Assembly: GCA_045586925.1 (NCBI GenBank) | Contig: JAZNBG010000004.1 | Coordinates: forward strand, 1 to 26,385 | Length of the DNA: 26,385 bases | Direction of reading: 5' to 3' | DNA from: SIG440 sp045586925 | GTDB lineage: Bacteria > Bacillota > Clostridia > Monoglobales > Monoglobaceae | Translations under genes and position numbers: made by a program | Shown here: piece by piece, positions 6,512 to 13,668 of the stretch | Layout of the letters: each line of letters begins with the position of its first letter | Position numbering within the stretch: the first letter of the stretch is position 1 | Notes under the pieces: generated by a model | What the model saw: only the letters and a program-made list of their open reading frames with translations | Told to the model about the DNA's origin: nothing | Databases searched by the model: none

Positions 6512-7466
6512 TTTACCCATTTTTATACCTCACAGGGGATGCCCCTTTGATTGTGCCTTCTGCAATCAACGTAAGATAACCGGTGTTGATACCGACATTA
6601 CGCCTGATTATGTCAGAGATATTATAAGTAAGTTCCTTAAAACAATAAAAAAGGATAACTCCACAGTTGAGATTGCATTTTTCGGTGGCAGCTTTACAGG
6701 TATGGAATTGTCATTACAGGAAGAATTTTTAAAGGTAGCGGCGGAATTTGGGCGTGTTATTGACGGAATCCGTCTTTCCACACGTCCGGATTATATTACA
6801 ACAGATGTGATTGAGCTGTTGACAAAATATAAAGTTACAACTGTTGAACTGGGGGTTCAAAGCAGCGACGATGATGTTTTGAACAGCAACAACCGAGGGC
6901 ATAGCTTTGACGATGTTGTAAAGGCTACACAAATGATAAAGGCGGCAGGAATAAACGTCGGACACCAGATGATGCTGGGTATGTATTCGTCAAATCCCGT
7001 GAAGGATATGAAAACGGTAAGGGATATCATAAAGCTTAAACCGTATTGCGTCAGAATATATCCGGTTGTGACACTGAGTGGAACTGCATTGGAAAAATTT
7101 TATCTGGATGGCAAATATGTGCCTTACACAACTATGCAGGCGGCAGAACTTGCAAAGACGGCGGTGTGTGAATTTCGCAAAAACGACATTGATGTGATAA
7201 GGGTAGGTCTACATTCCTCCGAAGAGCTTGACTCCCCTGGAAATGTAGTTGCAGGGCCATATCATCAGGCATTTGGCGAGTTAGTTGAAAGTTTGATTTA
7301 CCGTGATAAAATTGAAAGGGCAATACTTAAAGACAACCTTAGAGAATGTGAGGTTGAATTTGTATGTCCCAAAGGTGATATTTCAAAAGCTGCAGGACAC
7401 AAAAAGATGAATAAAGAATATTTTTTTGAAAAATACAACATAAAATTGAAGATAAAAGAGGGATAG
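6498..7466 (+). CDS. Elp3-like radical SAM protein without acetyltransferase domain
   Basis: A 322-residue radical-SAM protein of the Elp3-related family (COG1243-like). The cluster ligands C15, C19 and C22 form CX3CX2C in RGCPFDCAFC. AFFGGSFTG (the usual SAM-binding Gly-rich strand) and VELGVQSSDDDVL follow in the expected order. The C-terminal part contains DVIRVGLHSSEEL and a GPYHQAFGELVES segment, which matches the radical-SAM C-terminal extension of this family. No GNAT acetyltransferase domain follows, so it is not a full tRNA-modifying Elp3. The substrate is unknown. The start at 6498 lies inside rnc, with only a weak AGAAG upstream, suggesting coupling. The gene ends 3 bp before luxS. 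Confidence 0.82.
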   Translation: MRKYNLPIFIPHRGCPFDCAFCNQRKITGVDTDITPDYVRDIISKFLKTIKKDNSTVEIAFFGGSFTGMELSLQEEFLKVAAEFGRVIDGIRLSTRPDYITTDVIELLTKYKVTTVELGVQSSDDDVLNSNNRGHSFDDVVKATQMIKAAGINVGHQMMLGMYSSNPVKDMKTVRDIIKLKPYCVRIYPVVTLSGTALEKFYLDGKYVPYTTMQAAELAKTAVCEFRKNDIDVIRVGLHSSEELDSPGNVVAGPYHQAFGELVESLIYRDKIERAILKDNLRECEVEFVCPKGDISKAAGHKKMNKEYFFEKYNIKLKIKEG

Positions 7467-7469
7467 GTT

Positions 7470-7934
7470 ATGCAAAAAATTGCCAGTTTTACCGTAGACC
7501 ACCGATATATCCGTGAATGGATTTATATTTCAAGAATTGACGGAGATATTACAACATATGATGTGCGTATGCGAAAACCGAACACAGATGATGTTATGTC
7601 AAATGCACTGATGCACTCATTTGAGCATCTTTTTGCCACATTTATGCGCAATGGTTGTCTTAAAGAGCAGGTTATATATGTTGGCCCTATGGGTTGTCAG
7701 ACAGGGTTTTATCTGCTTGTGAGAAACGCAGAACATGGCTCTGTGATTGCTGAGGTTAAGAATGTTCTTGCGGCAATTGCAGAGTACGATGGCGAAATGC
7801 CAGGAGCAAGCGAAATTGAATGTGGAAATTATCGAAATCTTGATGTAAATCTTGCTAAAGCAGAGGCAAGGAATTACCTTGAAAAAATTGCTGATGAAAC
7901 GGAAAACGATTTGGAATACGAAATGGGAGAATAA
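7470..7934 (+). CDS. luxS: S-ribosylhomocysteine lyase LuxS
   Basis: A 154-residue LuxS that cleaves S-ribosylhomocysteine to homocysteine and the precursor of autoinducer-2. The zinc ligands are visible as H49 and H53 in HSFEH, with the general base E52, and C118 in IECGN. The conserved Cys of the PMGC motif is C76, and N-terminal SFTVDH matches the family. The motif reads PMGCQTGFY, with Gln where many homologues have Arg, which is probably tolerated. GAGGGATAGG precedes the ATG. It sits between two radical-SAM genes with 3-bp gaps, so co-transcription is likely. No pfs (MTA/SAH nucleosidase) gene is in the window. Confidence 0.93.
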   Translation: MQKIASFTVDHRYIREWIYISRIDGDITTYDVRMRKPNTDDVMSNALMHSFEHLFATFMRNGCLKEQVIYVGPMGCQTGFYLLVRNAEHGSVIAEVKNVLAAIAEYDGEMPGASEIECGNYRNLDVNLAKAEARNYLEKIADETENDLEYEMGE

Positions 7935-7937
7935 CAA

Positions 7938-9398
7938 ATGAAGGCTTTGTTTGTGGCAATAAATGCCAAGTATGTTCACACAAATATTGCGGTCAGATAC
8001 CTGACCCATTATTGCTGTCGGGCAGGGATAGACTGTGGTTTTTGTGAGTTTACCATAAACGAGCCCAAAGATAGTATTCTTGAGAAGCTGTATATGACTG
8101 ATTGTGATGTATACGGCTTTTCCTGTTATATCTGGAATATCGGCAGAGTTCTTGAAATTTGCAAAAATCTGAAACAGTTAAAGCCACACTGCAAAATCTT
8201 CCTCGGCGGTCCTGAGGTTTCCTTTGATGCAGAAGAATTACTTAAGGAGTACAAAAGTATAGATTATATTATATGCGGTGAAGGCGAGATTGCTGTTGCG
8301 GAGTTTCTGAAAAATATTCCGGATGAAAAATGTGTGATATATGGTACACAACTTAAATCTTTGGATGATTTACCGTTTCCATACTCTAACGATGATTTAA
8401 AAGATGTTGTCGCTGGCGAAAAATTGGTGTATTATGAAACAAGCCGTGGTTGTCCGTTTAACTGTGCATATTGTCTTTCGTCTGTTGATTGTGGTGTAAG
8501 ATTTTTGAGTATTGACCGTGTTAAAACAGAATTAAAGCATTTCGTTGATGCAGGAGTTATGACAGTAAAATTTGTTGACCGCACATTCAATGCAGATAAA
8601 TCGCGTGCAATACAAATATGGGAATATATACTTAACTTGCCGGGTGATACCTGCTTTCATTTTGAAATAGGCGCCGACCTTCTTGATGATAGGGCGATTG
8701 AATTACTTAAAAAAGCGCCAAAGGGAAAATTTCAGTTTGAGATTGGTGTTCAAAGCACAAACCCCATAACTATAAAAGAAATAAGCCGTACAATGAATTT
8801 TCAGAGATTAAGCCAAAATGTTACCGAACTTAAAGAAAATACAAACGTGTCATTACATCTTGATTTGATTACAGGGCTTCCGTTTGAGGATTATAATTCC
8901 TATAAGAACTCATTTAATGATGTATATAATTTGTCACCGGATGTGTTGCAACTGGGTTTTTTAAAGCTTCTTAAAGGGTCGGCATTGCGTAATAATGCCG
9001 ATAAATATGGAATTGTTTTCAGTGCGTTTGCCCCATACAATGTTTTTTTTACAAACTGGTTGAATTATAAAGAAATAATAAGCCTTAAGTCAGTAGAGGA
9101 TGTTCTTGAAAGATATTTTAATTCCGGAAGATTTGATAAAACCTTAAAGGTTGCTGTTAATTTTTTTGATACGCCGTTTGATTTTTATTTCAAACTGTCT
9201 GAGTTTTGGAACACAAGGGGACTTGTTGGTCAAGGCGTAAAAAGGATAACACTTTATCAGCATTTATATGATTTTTTATGTGAAGAATTGACAGAGCAGG
9301 ATGTAAAGAAAGTGCTTGCCGAGATGAAGAAGGATTTTACTTTGTGGCATTCAAGTGGTGTCGGTACACCGGACTGGTTTAAAATTGAAACTGAATAA
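7938..9398 (+). CDS. B12-binding-domain radical SAM protein (DUF4080 type)
   Basis: A 486-residue radical-SAM protein with an N-terminal B12-binding-like Rossmann domain (about residues 1-140, including GFSCYIWN and FLGGPEVSFD), then a radical-SAM core with C172, C176 and C179 in SRGCPFNCAYC. A C-terminal extension ends in WHSSGVGTPDWF. This layout matches the DUF4080-type family found across Clostridia, whose reaction is not established. The classical DxHxxG base-off cobalamin motif is not visible in the N-terminal domain, so cobalamin binding is uncertain. It begins 3 bp after luxS and ends just before a strong hairpin terminator, so it closes an rnc-radical SAM-luxS-radical SAM transcription unit. 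Confidence 0.85.
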   Translation: MKALFVAINAKYVHTNIAVRYLTHYCCRAGIDCGFCEFTINEPKDSILEKLYMTDCDVYGFSCYIWNIGRVLEICKNLKQLKPHCKIFLGGPEVSFDAEELLKEYKSIDYIICGEGEIAVAEFLKNIPDEKCVIYGTQLKSLDDLPFPYSNDDLKDVVAGEKLVYYETSRGCPFNCAYCLSSVDCGVRFLSIDRVKTELKHFVDAGVMTVKFVDRTFNADKSRAIQIWEYILNLPGDTCFHFEIGADLLDDRAIELLKKAPKGKFQFEIGVQSTNPITIKEISRTMNFQRLSQNVTELKENTNVSLHLDLITGLPFEDYNSYKNSFNDVYNLSPDVLQLGFLKLLKGSALRNNADKYGIVFSAFAPYNVFFTNWLNYKEIISLKSVEDVLERYFNSGRFDKTLKVAVNFFDTPFDFYFKLSEFWNTRGLVGQGVKRITLYQHLYDFLCEELTEQDVKKVLAEMKKDFTLWHSSGVGTPDWFKIETE

Positions 9399-9402
9399 AA
9401 GT

Positions 9403-9435
9403 ACAGCAGGTGGTAGATGAATAACCGCCTGCTGT
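9403..9435. terminator. Bidirectional terminator between convergent genes
   Basis: A 12-bp stem, ACAGCAGGTGGT (9403-9414) with ACCGCCTGCTGT (9424-9435), lies between the ends of the + strand radical-SAM gene and the - strand metalloregulator gene. Short T-rich tails are present on both strands. Confidence 0.75.
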
Positions 9436-9449
9436 TTAAGTTTAAAAGA

Positions 9450-9818
9450 TTATTGTCTGTTGTTTAAAAAGGTTTTAAGTTTTTCAAAACTTTCGTCACT
9501 TATAACGTGTTCGATTTTACAACTGTCTTCAAAGGCGGTTTCTTTGCTTACGCCAAGCTGAATAAGTGCCGATGCGATAATGTGATGACGCTCAAATACC
9601 TTTTCGGCAATGGCAAGCCCAGTGTCTGTTAATGAAATTCCGCCGGATTCATCAATAGTGATGTAGCCTTTTTCCCGAAAACTTTTCATAGCAACAGAAA
9701 CACTTGCCTTCGTGAATGAAAGTTCGTGTGCCACATCAATACTGCGGACAAACCCTGTTTTCTTTTTTAACATAAAAATAGCCTCAAGATAATTTTCGGC
9801 AGATTCGTTTGTTCTCAT
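9450..9818 (-). CDS. DtxR/MntR-family metal-dependent transcriptional repressor
   Basis: A 122-residue regulator with an N-terminal winged helix (TNESAENYLEAIFML, then DVAHELSFTKASVSVAMKSFREKGYI as the recognition region) and the iron/manganese-dependent dimerisation domain. Candidate metal ligands are the ERHH pair and C, E and H of DSCKIEH, where Cys at the C102-equivalent position resembles DtxR/IdeR more than B. subtilis MntR. There is no SH3-like third domain, as in MntR. The ATG at 9818 is preferred to the one at 9827 because AGAGG lies 9-10 bases before it and would overlap the earlier ATG. A perfect palindrome over its promoter suggests autoregulation. Whether it senses iron or manganese cannot be decided from the sequence. 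Confidence 0.88.
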   Translation of the reverse strand: MRTNESAENYLEAIFMLKKKTGFVRSIDVAHELSFTKASVSVAMKSFREKGYITIDESGGISLTDTGLAIAEKVFERHHIIASALIQLGVSKETAFEDSCKIEHVISDESFEKLKTFLNNRQ

Positions 9819-9832
9819 ATAACACATACCTC

Positions 9833-9851
9833 TAATGTATTTGTTACATTA
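9833..9851. promoter_or_regulatory. Palindromic operator candidate of the DtxR/MntR-type gene
   Basis: A perfect inverted repeat, TAATGTA-TTTGT-TACATTA, overlaps the -10 box and presumed start of the minus-strand regulator promoter and ends about 15 bp before its start codon. The position fits a repressor operator; which protein binds it is inference. Confidence 0.6.
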
Positions 9852-9876
9852 TAACAAACCAAAAAGGATTTGTCAA
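9848..9876 (-). promoter_or_regulatory. Sigma-A promoter of the metalloregulator gene
   Basis: On the minus strand TTGACA (9876-9871) and TATAAT (9853-9848) are separated by exactly 17 bp, a full consensus promoter. Its -35 box lies in the 3' arm of the upstream gene's terminator hairpin. Confidence 0.85.
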
Positions 9877-9904
9877 ATCTGCAAAAGCGGATAATGACAA
9901 ATCC
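9861..9904 (-). terminator. Rho-independent terminator of the DUF6514-like gene
   Basis: Read on the minus strand, GGATTTGTCA (9904-9895) pairs with TGACAAATCC (9875-9866). An inner ATCCGC/GCAGAT extension has one mismatch, the loop is TTTT, and five T follow (9865-9861). It starts 16 bp after the upstream stop codon. Confidence 0.8.
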
Positions 9905-9920
9905 CCGATGATGAAATAAT

Positions 9921-10175
9921 TCAAAGTCTGTAAAAGTTATCAAGAACTTCGCATAATGTTATTGGATACACCTGATTGTCTGCAAGCCACATACAGCATT
10001 TCTGAGCTTCTTCACGGGTGAAGAAAAGATTTTCTGCAAAACAAAGGTCTTCGTTGTCATTTTGAGATGTTGCAAGAATTCCAAAGGTTCTGGGATTTTC
10101 GGATTTTTCCTGAATGACAAAATAGTCAATTCCTGTACCAGATGTAACAAGTTCGCGATTTTCACATTTATTCAT
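9921..10175 (-). CDS. Small DUF6514-like protein
   Basis: An 84-residue soluble protein resembling the DUF6514 family of small Clostridia proteins. Recognisable features are the RTFGILAT strand (the family's YGI-like motif), a central acidic stretch, and the C-terminal VYPITLCEVLDNFY, which matches the usual Pro-hydrophobic-x-L-x-E/D-V-x-x-F ending. The ATG at 10175 has AGGAGG 8-9 bases upstream; the longer open frame to 10304 would only run through AT-rich leader. Two adjacent cysteines (CCMW) are seen, with no membrane segment or catalytic motif. It has its own terminator just before the regulator promoter and is divergent from the 80-residue membrane protein gene. The function of the family is unknown. 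Confidence 0.65.
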   Translation of the reverse strand: MNKCENRELVTSGTGIDYFVIQEKSENPRTFGILATSQNDNEDLCFAENLFFTREEAQKCCMWLADNQVYPITLCEVLDNFYRL

Positions 10176-10380
10176 ACGAATTTCCTCCTGTGTATATAAA
10201 ACTTGTTTTAATTTTATAACGATATGAATTGCATTAATATAGTAAGTTATCGACATTATTCTACATTTTATAAAAAACCTTGAAAATATGGGAAATATGT
10301 ACATTACAAAAGTTTCTTGTTGAAAAATGTAAAATATTATGTTAACCTAAAAACAAAAAATATGCAAAGGAGGTCCTTAA

Positions 10381-10623
10381 ATGAATAATTTCCTTGATAC
10401 ATTTAATAAATTATCTCCATATGCGGCAAAATTGATTTATTATGGGTTAAAACTTGCGACCGGTGTGCTTATAATCGGTTTTACTGCATATAAATATAAT
10501 CAGTTATATATCGGAAGCTACGCAGGAGGGGTTATATGTTTGGAAATTGTAAAAGCAGCCTTTAGTCTGTTTGTCCAGTTTATAATAGGTGGAATTATTC
10601 TGGATTGTGCAAGAAAAGAATAA
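10381..10623 (+). CDS. Small two-helix membrane protein, unrecognised
   Basis: An 80-residue protein with two clear hydrophobic segments, about residues 22-38 and 50-73, joined by a short polar loop with several Tyr and Gly (YKYNQLYIGSYAGG). The N-terminal 18 residues are amphipathic and the C-terminus is short and charged (CARKE). AAGGAGG lies 7-8 bases before the ATG, so it is very likely translated. It has no similarity I recognise. It is flanked by a divergent minus-strand gene and by a promoter that starts the flippase unit, so it is probably transcribed on its own. The AT-rich 205-bp region before it holds the divergent regulatory signals, but I see no confident promoter there. Confidence 0.65.
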   Translation: MNNFLDTFNKLSPYAAKLIYYGLKLATGVLIIGFTAYKYNQLYIGSYAGGVICLEIVKAAFSLFVQFIIGGIILDCARKE

Positions 10624-10650
10624 TAAACATATTTATTTAAAAAGCAATAC

Positions 10651-10679
10651 TTGACGTTTTTGGTATTTTGTAGTATTCT
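10651..10679 (+). promoter_or_regulatory. Sigma-A promoter of the flippase-mazG-rqcP unit
   Basis: TTGACG (10651-10656) and TATTCT (10674-10679) are spaced by 17 bp, ending about 58 bp before the TTG start of the flippase gene. Confidence 0.65.
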
Positions 10680-10737
10680 ATTAAATACGGCATTAATTAA
10701 AAACAGATAATTTGATATAAAACAAGGAGGCGTCGCT

Positions 10738-12462
10738 TTGAAGAACAACGGAAAAAAATTCTTGCAAGGTGCGTTGATATTGGCAGGTGCCAATCTCTTG
10801 GTAAAAATTATAGGTGCACTTTTTAAAGTTCCTCTTCGCGAGCTTGTAGGCGATGACGGAATGGGTATTTTTAATGTTGCATACCAGATTTATACCTTTA
10901 TGTTTATAATTGCAACGGCGGGATTCCCGATTGCAGTTTCAAAAATGGTTGCTGAAAGTATTGCAAATAATGATGAATATGATGCAAAACGAGTTTTCCA
11001 GACTGCTACATTTCTGCTTGGTGTTATTGGCTTAGTAGGAAGCACGGTGCTTTATGCTTTTGCGGATAATCTTGCGGGTTTTCTTGGTAATGCTGATTCT
11101 GCTATCGGTATCAGAGTAATCGCTCCGGCAGTGTTTTTTGTTTCGCTGCTGTCGGCTTATCGCGGATATTTTCAGGGCAGACAGAATATGTATCCCACAG
11201 CCGCGTCTGAGGTTGTTGAAGCGGCTGCAAAGTTGCTTCTTGGTATTGCTGCAGCATACGCAATTATGGGAATGAAGATATCTGTTAATGCTCCGGGAAC
11301 AAGCTTTCCTGAAAACGTATTATCTTCTCACGAACGCACGATATATTCTTCAACGGGTGCGATTTTAGGCGTTACTGCGGGCACGTTCCTTGCACTGTTG
11401 CTGATGATAATTATTTACAGTTGCAAGGAAAAAAGCGTAAAGCCGATGTCCGGACAGCAGATACGGCCCAGAAGTGATATACTTAAAAATCTTATACTGA
11501 TTGCTATTCCAATTACAATCGGAGCATCAGTATCCAGCCTTACAAGTCTTGTAGACCTTGCTACAATTATGAACAGGCTTGTGGTAAACCCCAATGTGTT
11601 TGATTCCTATACACATCTTTTTGCTGGAGGTACAGAATTCTGGGGAAAAGCACTGGAAGAAGGCTGGGAAGGTGTTACCCTGCTTCAAAAGAAAGCAAAT
11701 TCTCTTTATGGCTTATATACGGGTCAGGCGCAGACAATGTTTAATCTGCCCCTTACAATAGTGGTGGGGCTTAGTATGAGCATTGTTCCTGCAATTTCAA
11801 CCGCTCTTGCCGAAAAAAAACGGGGCGAGGCAAGTATGATGACATCAAGTATTCTCAGAATTACTATGCTTTTTGCTCTTCCGTGTGCAGTTGGATTTTA
11901 TGTTTTATCCAACCCTATTTTGCTGGTTTTATACAGCGATGCTAATGCCGGAATGTTGCTTCAAAAGTTGGCTTTTGCGGTGCCTTTTGTGGCATTTGTA
12001 TCAGTAAGTAATTCGGTGCTTCAGTCGTACGGAAAGGTTTATTATCCGGTTGTAAGTATGTTGGTGGGCGGAGTTGTAAAGGTTGTAATGAACTATACTC
12101 TTATTCCAATCTGGGGTATTGATGCGGCACCCATTGCCACTACTGCATGTTACGGAATAATTGCTTTACTTAACTGCTGTTGCATAGTGTTTAGACTAAA
12201 GGTTAAATTAGATGTTATAAGTATGCTGATAAAACCACTTTGTGCTGCATTGGTTATGGGCGCTGTGACAATTGCATTTTATAATATGATGTCGGGCTTG
12301 TTGCCTGAATCAAGGCTTGTGACTCTTGCGTCGATTGCTGTTGGCGCGGTCATATATCTTGTTGCTGTTATTGCAATAAAAGGCGTTAAGCGTGAGGATG
12401 TGCTTAATATGCCTAAGGGCGAAAAAATAGCAGGAATTCTTACAAAATATAAATTACTTTAA
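10738..12462 (+). CDS. SpoVB/YabM-like MOP-superfamily polysaccharide flippase
   Basis: A 574-residue polytopic membrane protein of the polysaccharide-exporter branch of the MOP superfamily (SpoVB, YtgP, YabM, MurJ relatives), which flips lipid-linked cell-wall or polysaccharide precursors. About 14 hydrophobic helices can be counted. Family features include the N-terminal GALILAGANLLVKIIGALFKVPL followed by GIFNVAYQIY, the AYRGYFQGRQNMYPTAASEVVE loop, and LTIVVGLSMSIVPAIS in the second half. The start is TTG at 10738 with AAGGAGG 6-7 bases upstream. The order flippase-mazG-rqcP matches yabM-yabN-yabO of Bacillus, which makes a YabM-type role most likely. Its substrate is inference. Confidence 0.85.
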   Translation: MKNNGKKFLQGALILAGANLLVKIIGALFKVPLRELVGDDGMGIFNVAYQIYTFMFIIATAGFPIAVSKMVAESIANNDEYDAKRVFQTATFLLGVIGLVGSTVLYAFADNLAGFLGNADSAIGIRVIAPAVFFVSLLSAYRGYFQGRQNMYPTAASEVVEAAAKLLLGIAAAYAIMGMKISVNAPGTSFPENVLSSHERTIYSSTGAILGVTAGTFLALLLMIIIYSCKEKSVKPMSGQQIRPRSDILKNLILIAIPITIGASVSSLTSLVDLATIMNRLVVNPNVFDSYTHLFAGGTEFWGKALEEGWEGVTLLQKKANSLYGLYTGQAQTMFNLPLTIVVGLSMSIVPAISTALAEKKRGEASMMTSSILRITMLFALPCAVGFYVLSNPILLVLYSDANAGMLLQKLAFAVPFVAFVSVSNSVLQSYGKVYYPVVSMLVGGVVKVVMNYTLIPIWGIDAAPIATTACYGIIALLNCCCIVFRLKVKLDVISMLIKPLCAALVMGAVTIAFYNMMSGLLPESRLVTLASIAVGAVIYLVAVIAIKGVKREDVLNMPKGEKIAGILTKYKLL

Positions 12463-12483
12463 GGTGAATTACAGGAGATAAGT

Positions 12484-13173
12484 ATGGATAAGAATTATAC
12501 CTATGAAGATTTACTTGATATAGTTAAAACTCTGCGCAGTGAGGGTGGCTGTCCGTGGGATATCGAACAGACCCACCAAAGCATCAAACACGATATCATC
12601 GAGGAAGGCTATGAACTTATCGAGGAGTTAGATAACGAAAATTGGGAAAAGGTTGCAGATGAAAGTGGTGACCTGTTGCTTCAGATTGTGTTTCACGCAC
12701 AAATAGGCAAAGAGAATGGCGAGTATAATATGGATGATGTAATAAATGCCGTATGTCGTAAGCTGGTACACCGTCATCCTCATGTTTTTGGTGATACAAA
12801 GGTAAAAGATTCTGACGAGGTTCTGGCAAACTGGGCACAGATTAAACGTGACGACCGTGGACAGAAAACTGTTGCTCAGGATATGGCAGAGGTTTCAAAA
12901 TATCTGCCGTCACTTATGCGTACCGAAAAAATTCAAAGCAAGGCTGAAAAGGGCGGTTATGTTTTCAGTGAGCCGATTTTTGCAGCCGACAGTATTGCTA
13001 ATATGATGAATGTTATGCTGTCTGGCAATGATGTTGCGGTTGCCGAAAAATATATCGGTAAAATGCTTTTTGAAATTGTTGCAGTTGCACAAAAGATGGG
13101 CGTTGATGCAGAAACAGCACTCAGCAAGCATACAGAAGCATTTATTCAGGAATTTTCAAAATACGAGGGCTAA
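12484..13173 (+). CDS. mazG: Nucleoside triphosphate pyrophosphohydrolase MazG
   Basis: A 229-residue all-alpha NTP pyrophosphatase that hydrolyses (d)NTPs to monophosphates and pyrophosphate as house-cleaning. The metal-binding pattern EExxE...ExxD is visible as E40, E41, E44 and E60, D63 in IIEEGYEL and DESGDLLLQ. CPWDIEQTHQS and HRHPHVFGD are typical MazG signatures. A second, degenerate MazG-like half fills the C-terminal region (KYLPSLMRTEKIQSKAEKGGYVF onward). It lacks the N-terminal tetrapyrrole methylase domain of Bacillus YabN, and is somewhat shorter than the Escherichia coli protein. AGGAG precedes the ATG. rqcP begins 5 bp after its stop. Confidence 0.93.
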   Translation: MDKNYTYEDLLDIVKTLRSEGGCPWDIEQTHQSIKHDIIEEGYELIEELDNENWEKVADESGDLLLQIVFHAQIGKENGEYNMDDVINAVCRKLVHRHPHVFGDTKVKDSDEVLANWAQIKRDDRGQKTVAQDMAEVSKYLPSLMRTEKIQSKAEKGGYVFSEPIFAADSIANMMNVMLSGNDVAVAEKYIGKMLFEIVAVAQKMGVDAETALSKHTEAFIQEFSKYEG

Positions 13174-13178
13174 CAGAT

Positions 13179-13421
13179 ATGAGATTGGATAAATATTTAA
13201 AGGTTTCGCGCCTTATAAAAAGAAGGACAGTTGCAAACGAAGCTTGTGACGGTGGCAGAGTTGCGGTAAACGGCAAGGTTGTAAAAGCATCATATGACGT
13301 GAAAATCGGTGATGTTATTGAAATAACCTTTGGCAGTAAAACCCTTACGGTGCGTGTTACGGATGTCCGTGAGCAAGTAGGTAAAAGTGATGCGTCAACT
13401 CTTTACGAGGCAATACAGTGA
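13179..13421 (+). CDS. rqcP: RqcP (YabO/Hsp15-type S4-domain protein)
   Basis: An 80-residue RNA-binding protein made of one S4 domain, starting MRLDKYLKVSRLIKRRTVA and continuing with ACDGGRVAVNGKVVKAS and VKIGDVIEI. RqcP works with RqcH in ribosome-associated quality control, stabilising peptidyl-tRNA on the obstructed 50S subunit during alanine-tail synthesis. The rqcH gene is not in the window. Position behind mazG matches the yabN-yabO order. The stop is followed at once by a terminator, so the conserved sporulation neighbours yabP and yabQ and the division gene divIC are absent here. Confidence 0.92.
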   Translation: MRLDKYLKVSRLIKRRTVANEACDGGRVAVNGKVVKASYDVKIGDVIEITFGSKTLTVRVTDVREQVGKSDASTLYEAIQ

Positions 13422-13429
13422 TTTTGATA

Positions 13430-13458
13430 AAAAGAGGTAAAAAAATTGCCTCTTTTTT
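13430..13458 (+). terminator. Rho-independent terminator after rqcP
   Basis: AAAAGAGGTAA (13430-13440) pairs with TTGCCTCTTTT (13446-13456) around an A5 loop, and the T run continues to 13458. It closes the flippase-mazG-rqcP unit. Confidence 0.85.
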
Positions 13459-13480
13459 GTGTTTTTTAACGGAAAAATGC

Positions 13481-13509
13481 TTGACAAATTGGTGAAAATT
13501 TATTAAAAT
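13481..13509 (+). promoter_or_regulatory. Sigma-A promoter of rny
   Basis: TTGACA (13481-13486) and TAAAAT (13504-13509) are separated by 17 bp. The leader to the rny start is about 155 bases long, AT-rich, with small hairpins (GCCTTT-ataa-AAGGC near 13581 and GGCG-aaaa-CGC near 13605). I recognise no known riboswitch class in it. Confidence 0.75.
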
Positions 13510-13668
13510 TATAGATGTATATATTTTATATGAAATAATTCTATATACAGTTCTTTTATGTATTTCTATAAAGCAAGATTGCCTTTATAAAAGGCGTTAA
13601 ACTGGCGAAAACGCAGATATATAATCTATGATTTATACGTCAAATATCGATTGAGGAGGTGTAGTAAT

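Noticed and set aside
10176..10304. N-terminal extension of the DUF6514-like protein
   Set aside because: The added 43 residues come from AT-rich leader, and the strong AGGAGG site points to the ATG at 10175.
13575..13620. c-di-GMP or other riboswitch in the rny leader
   Set aside because: Short GCAA- and ACGCA-like pieces recall the GEMM motif, but the conserved core and the paired elements cannot be drawn.
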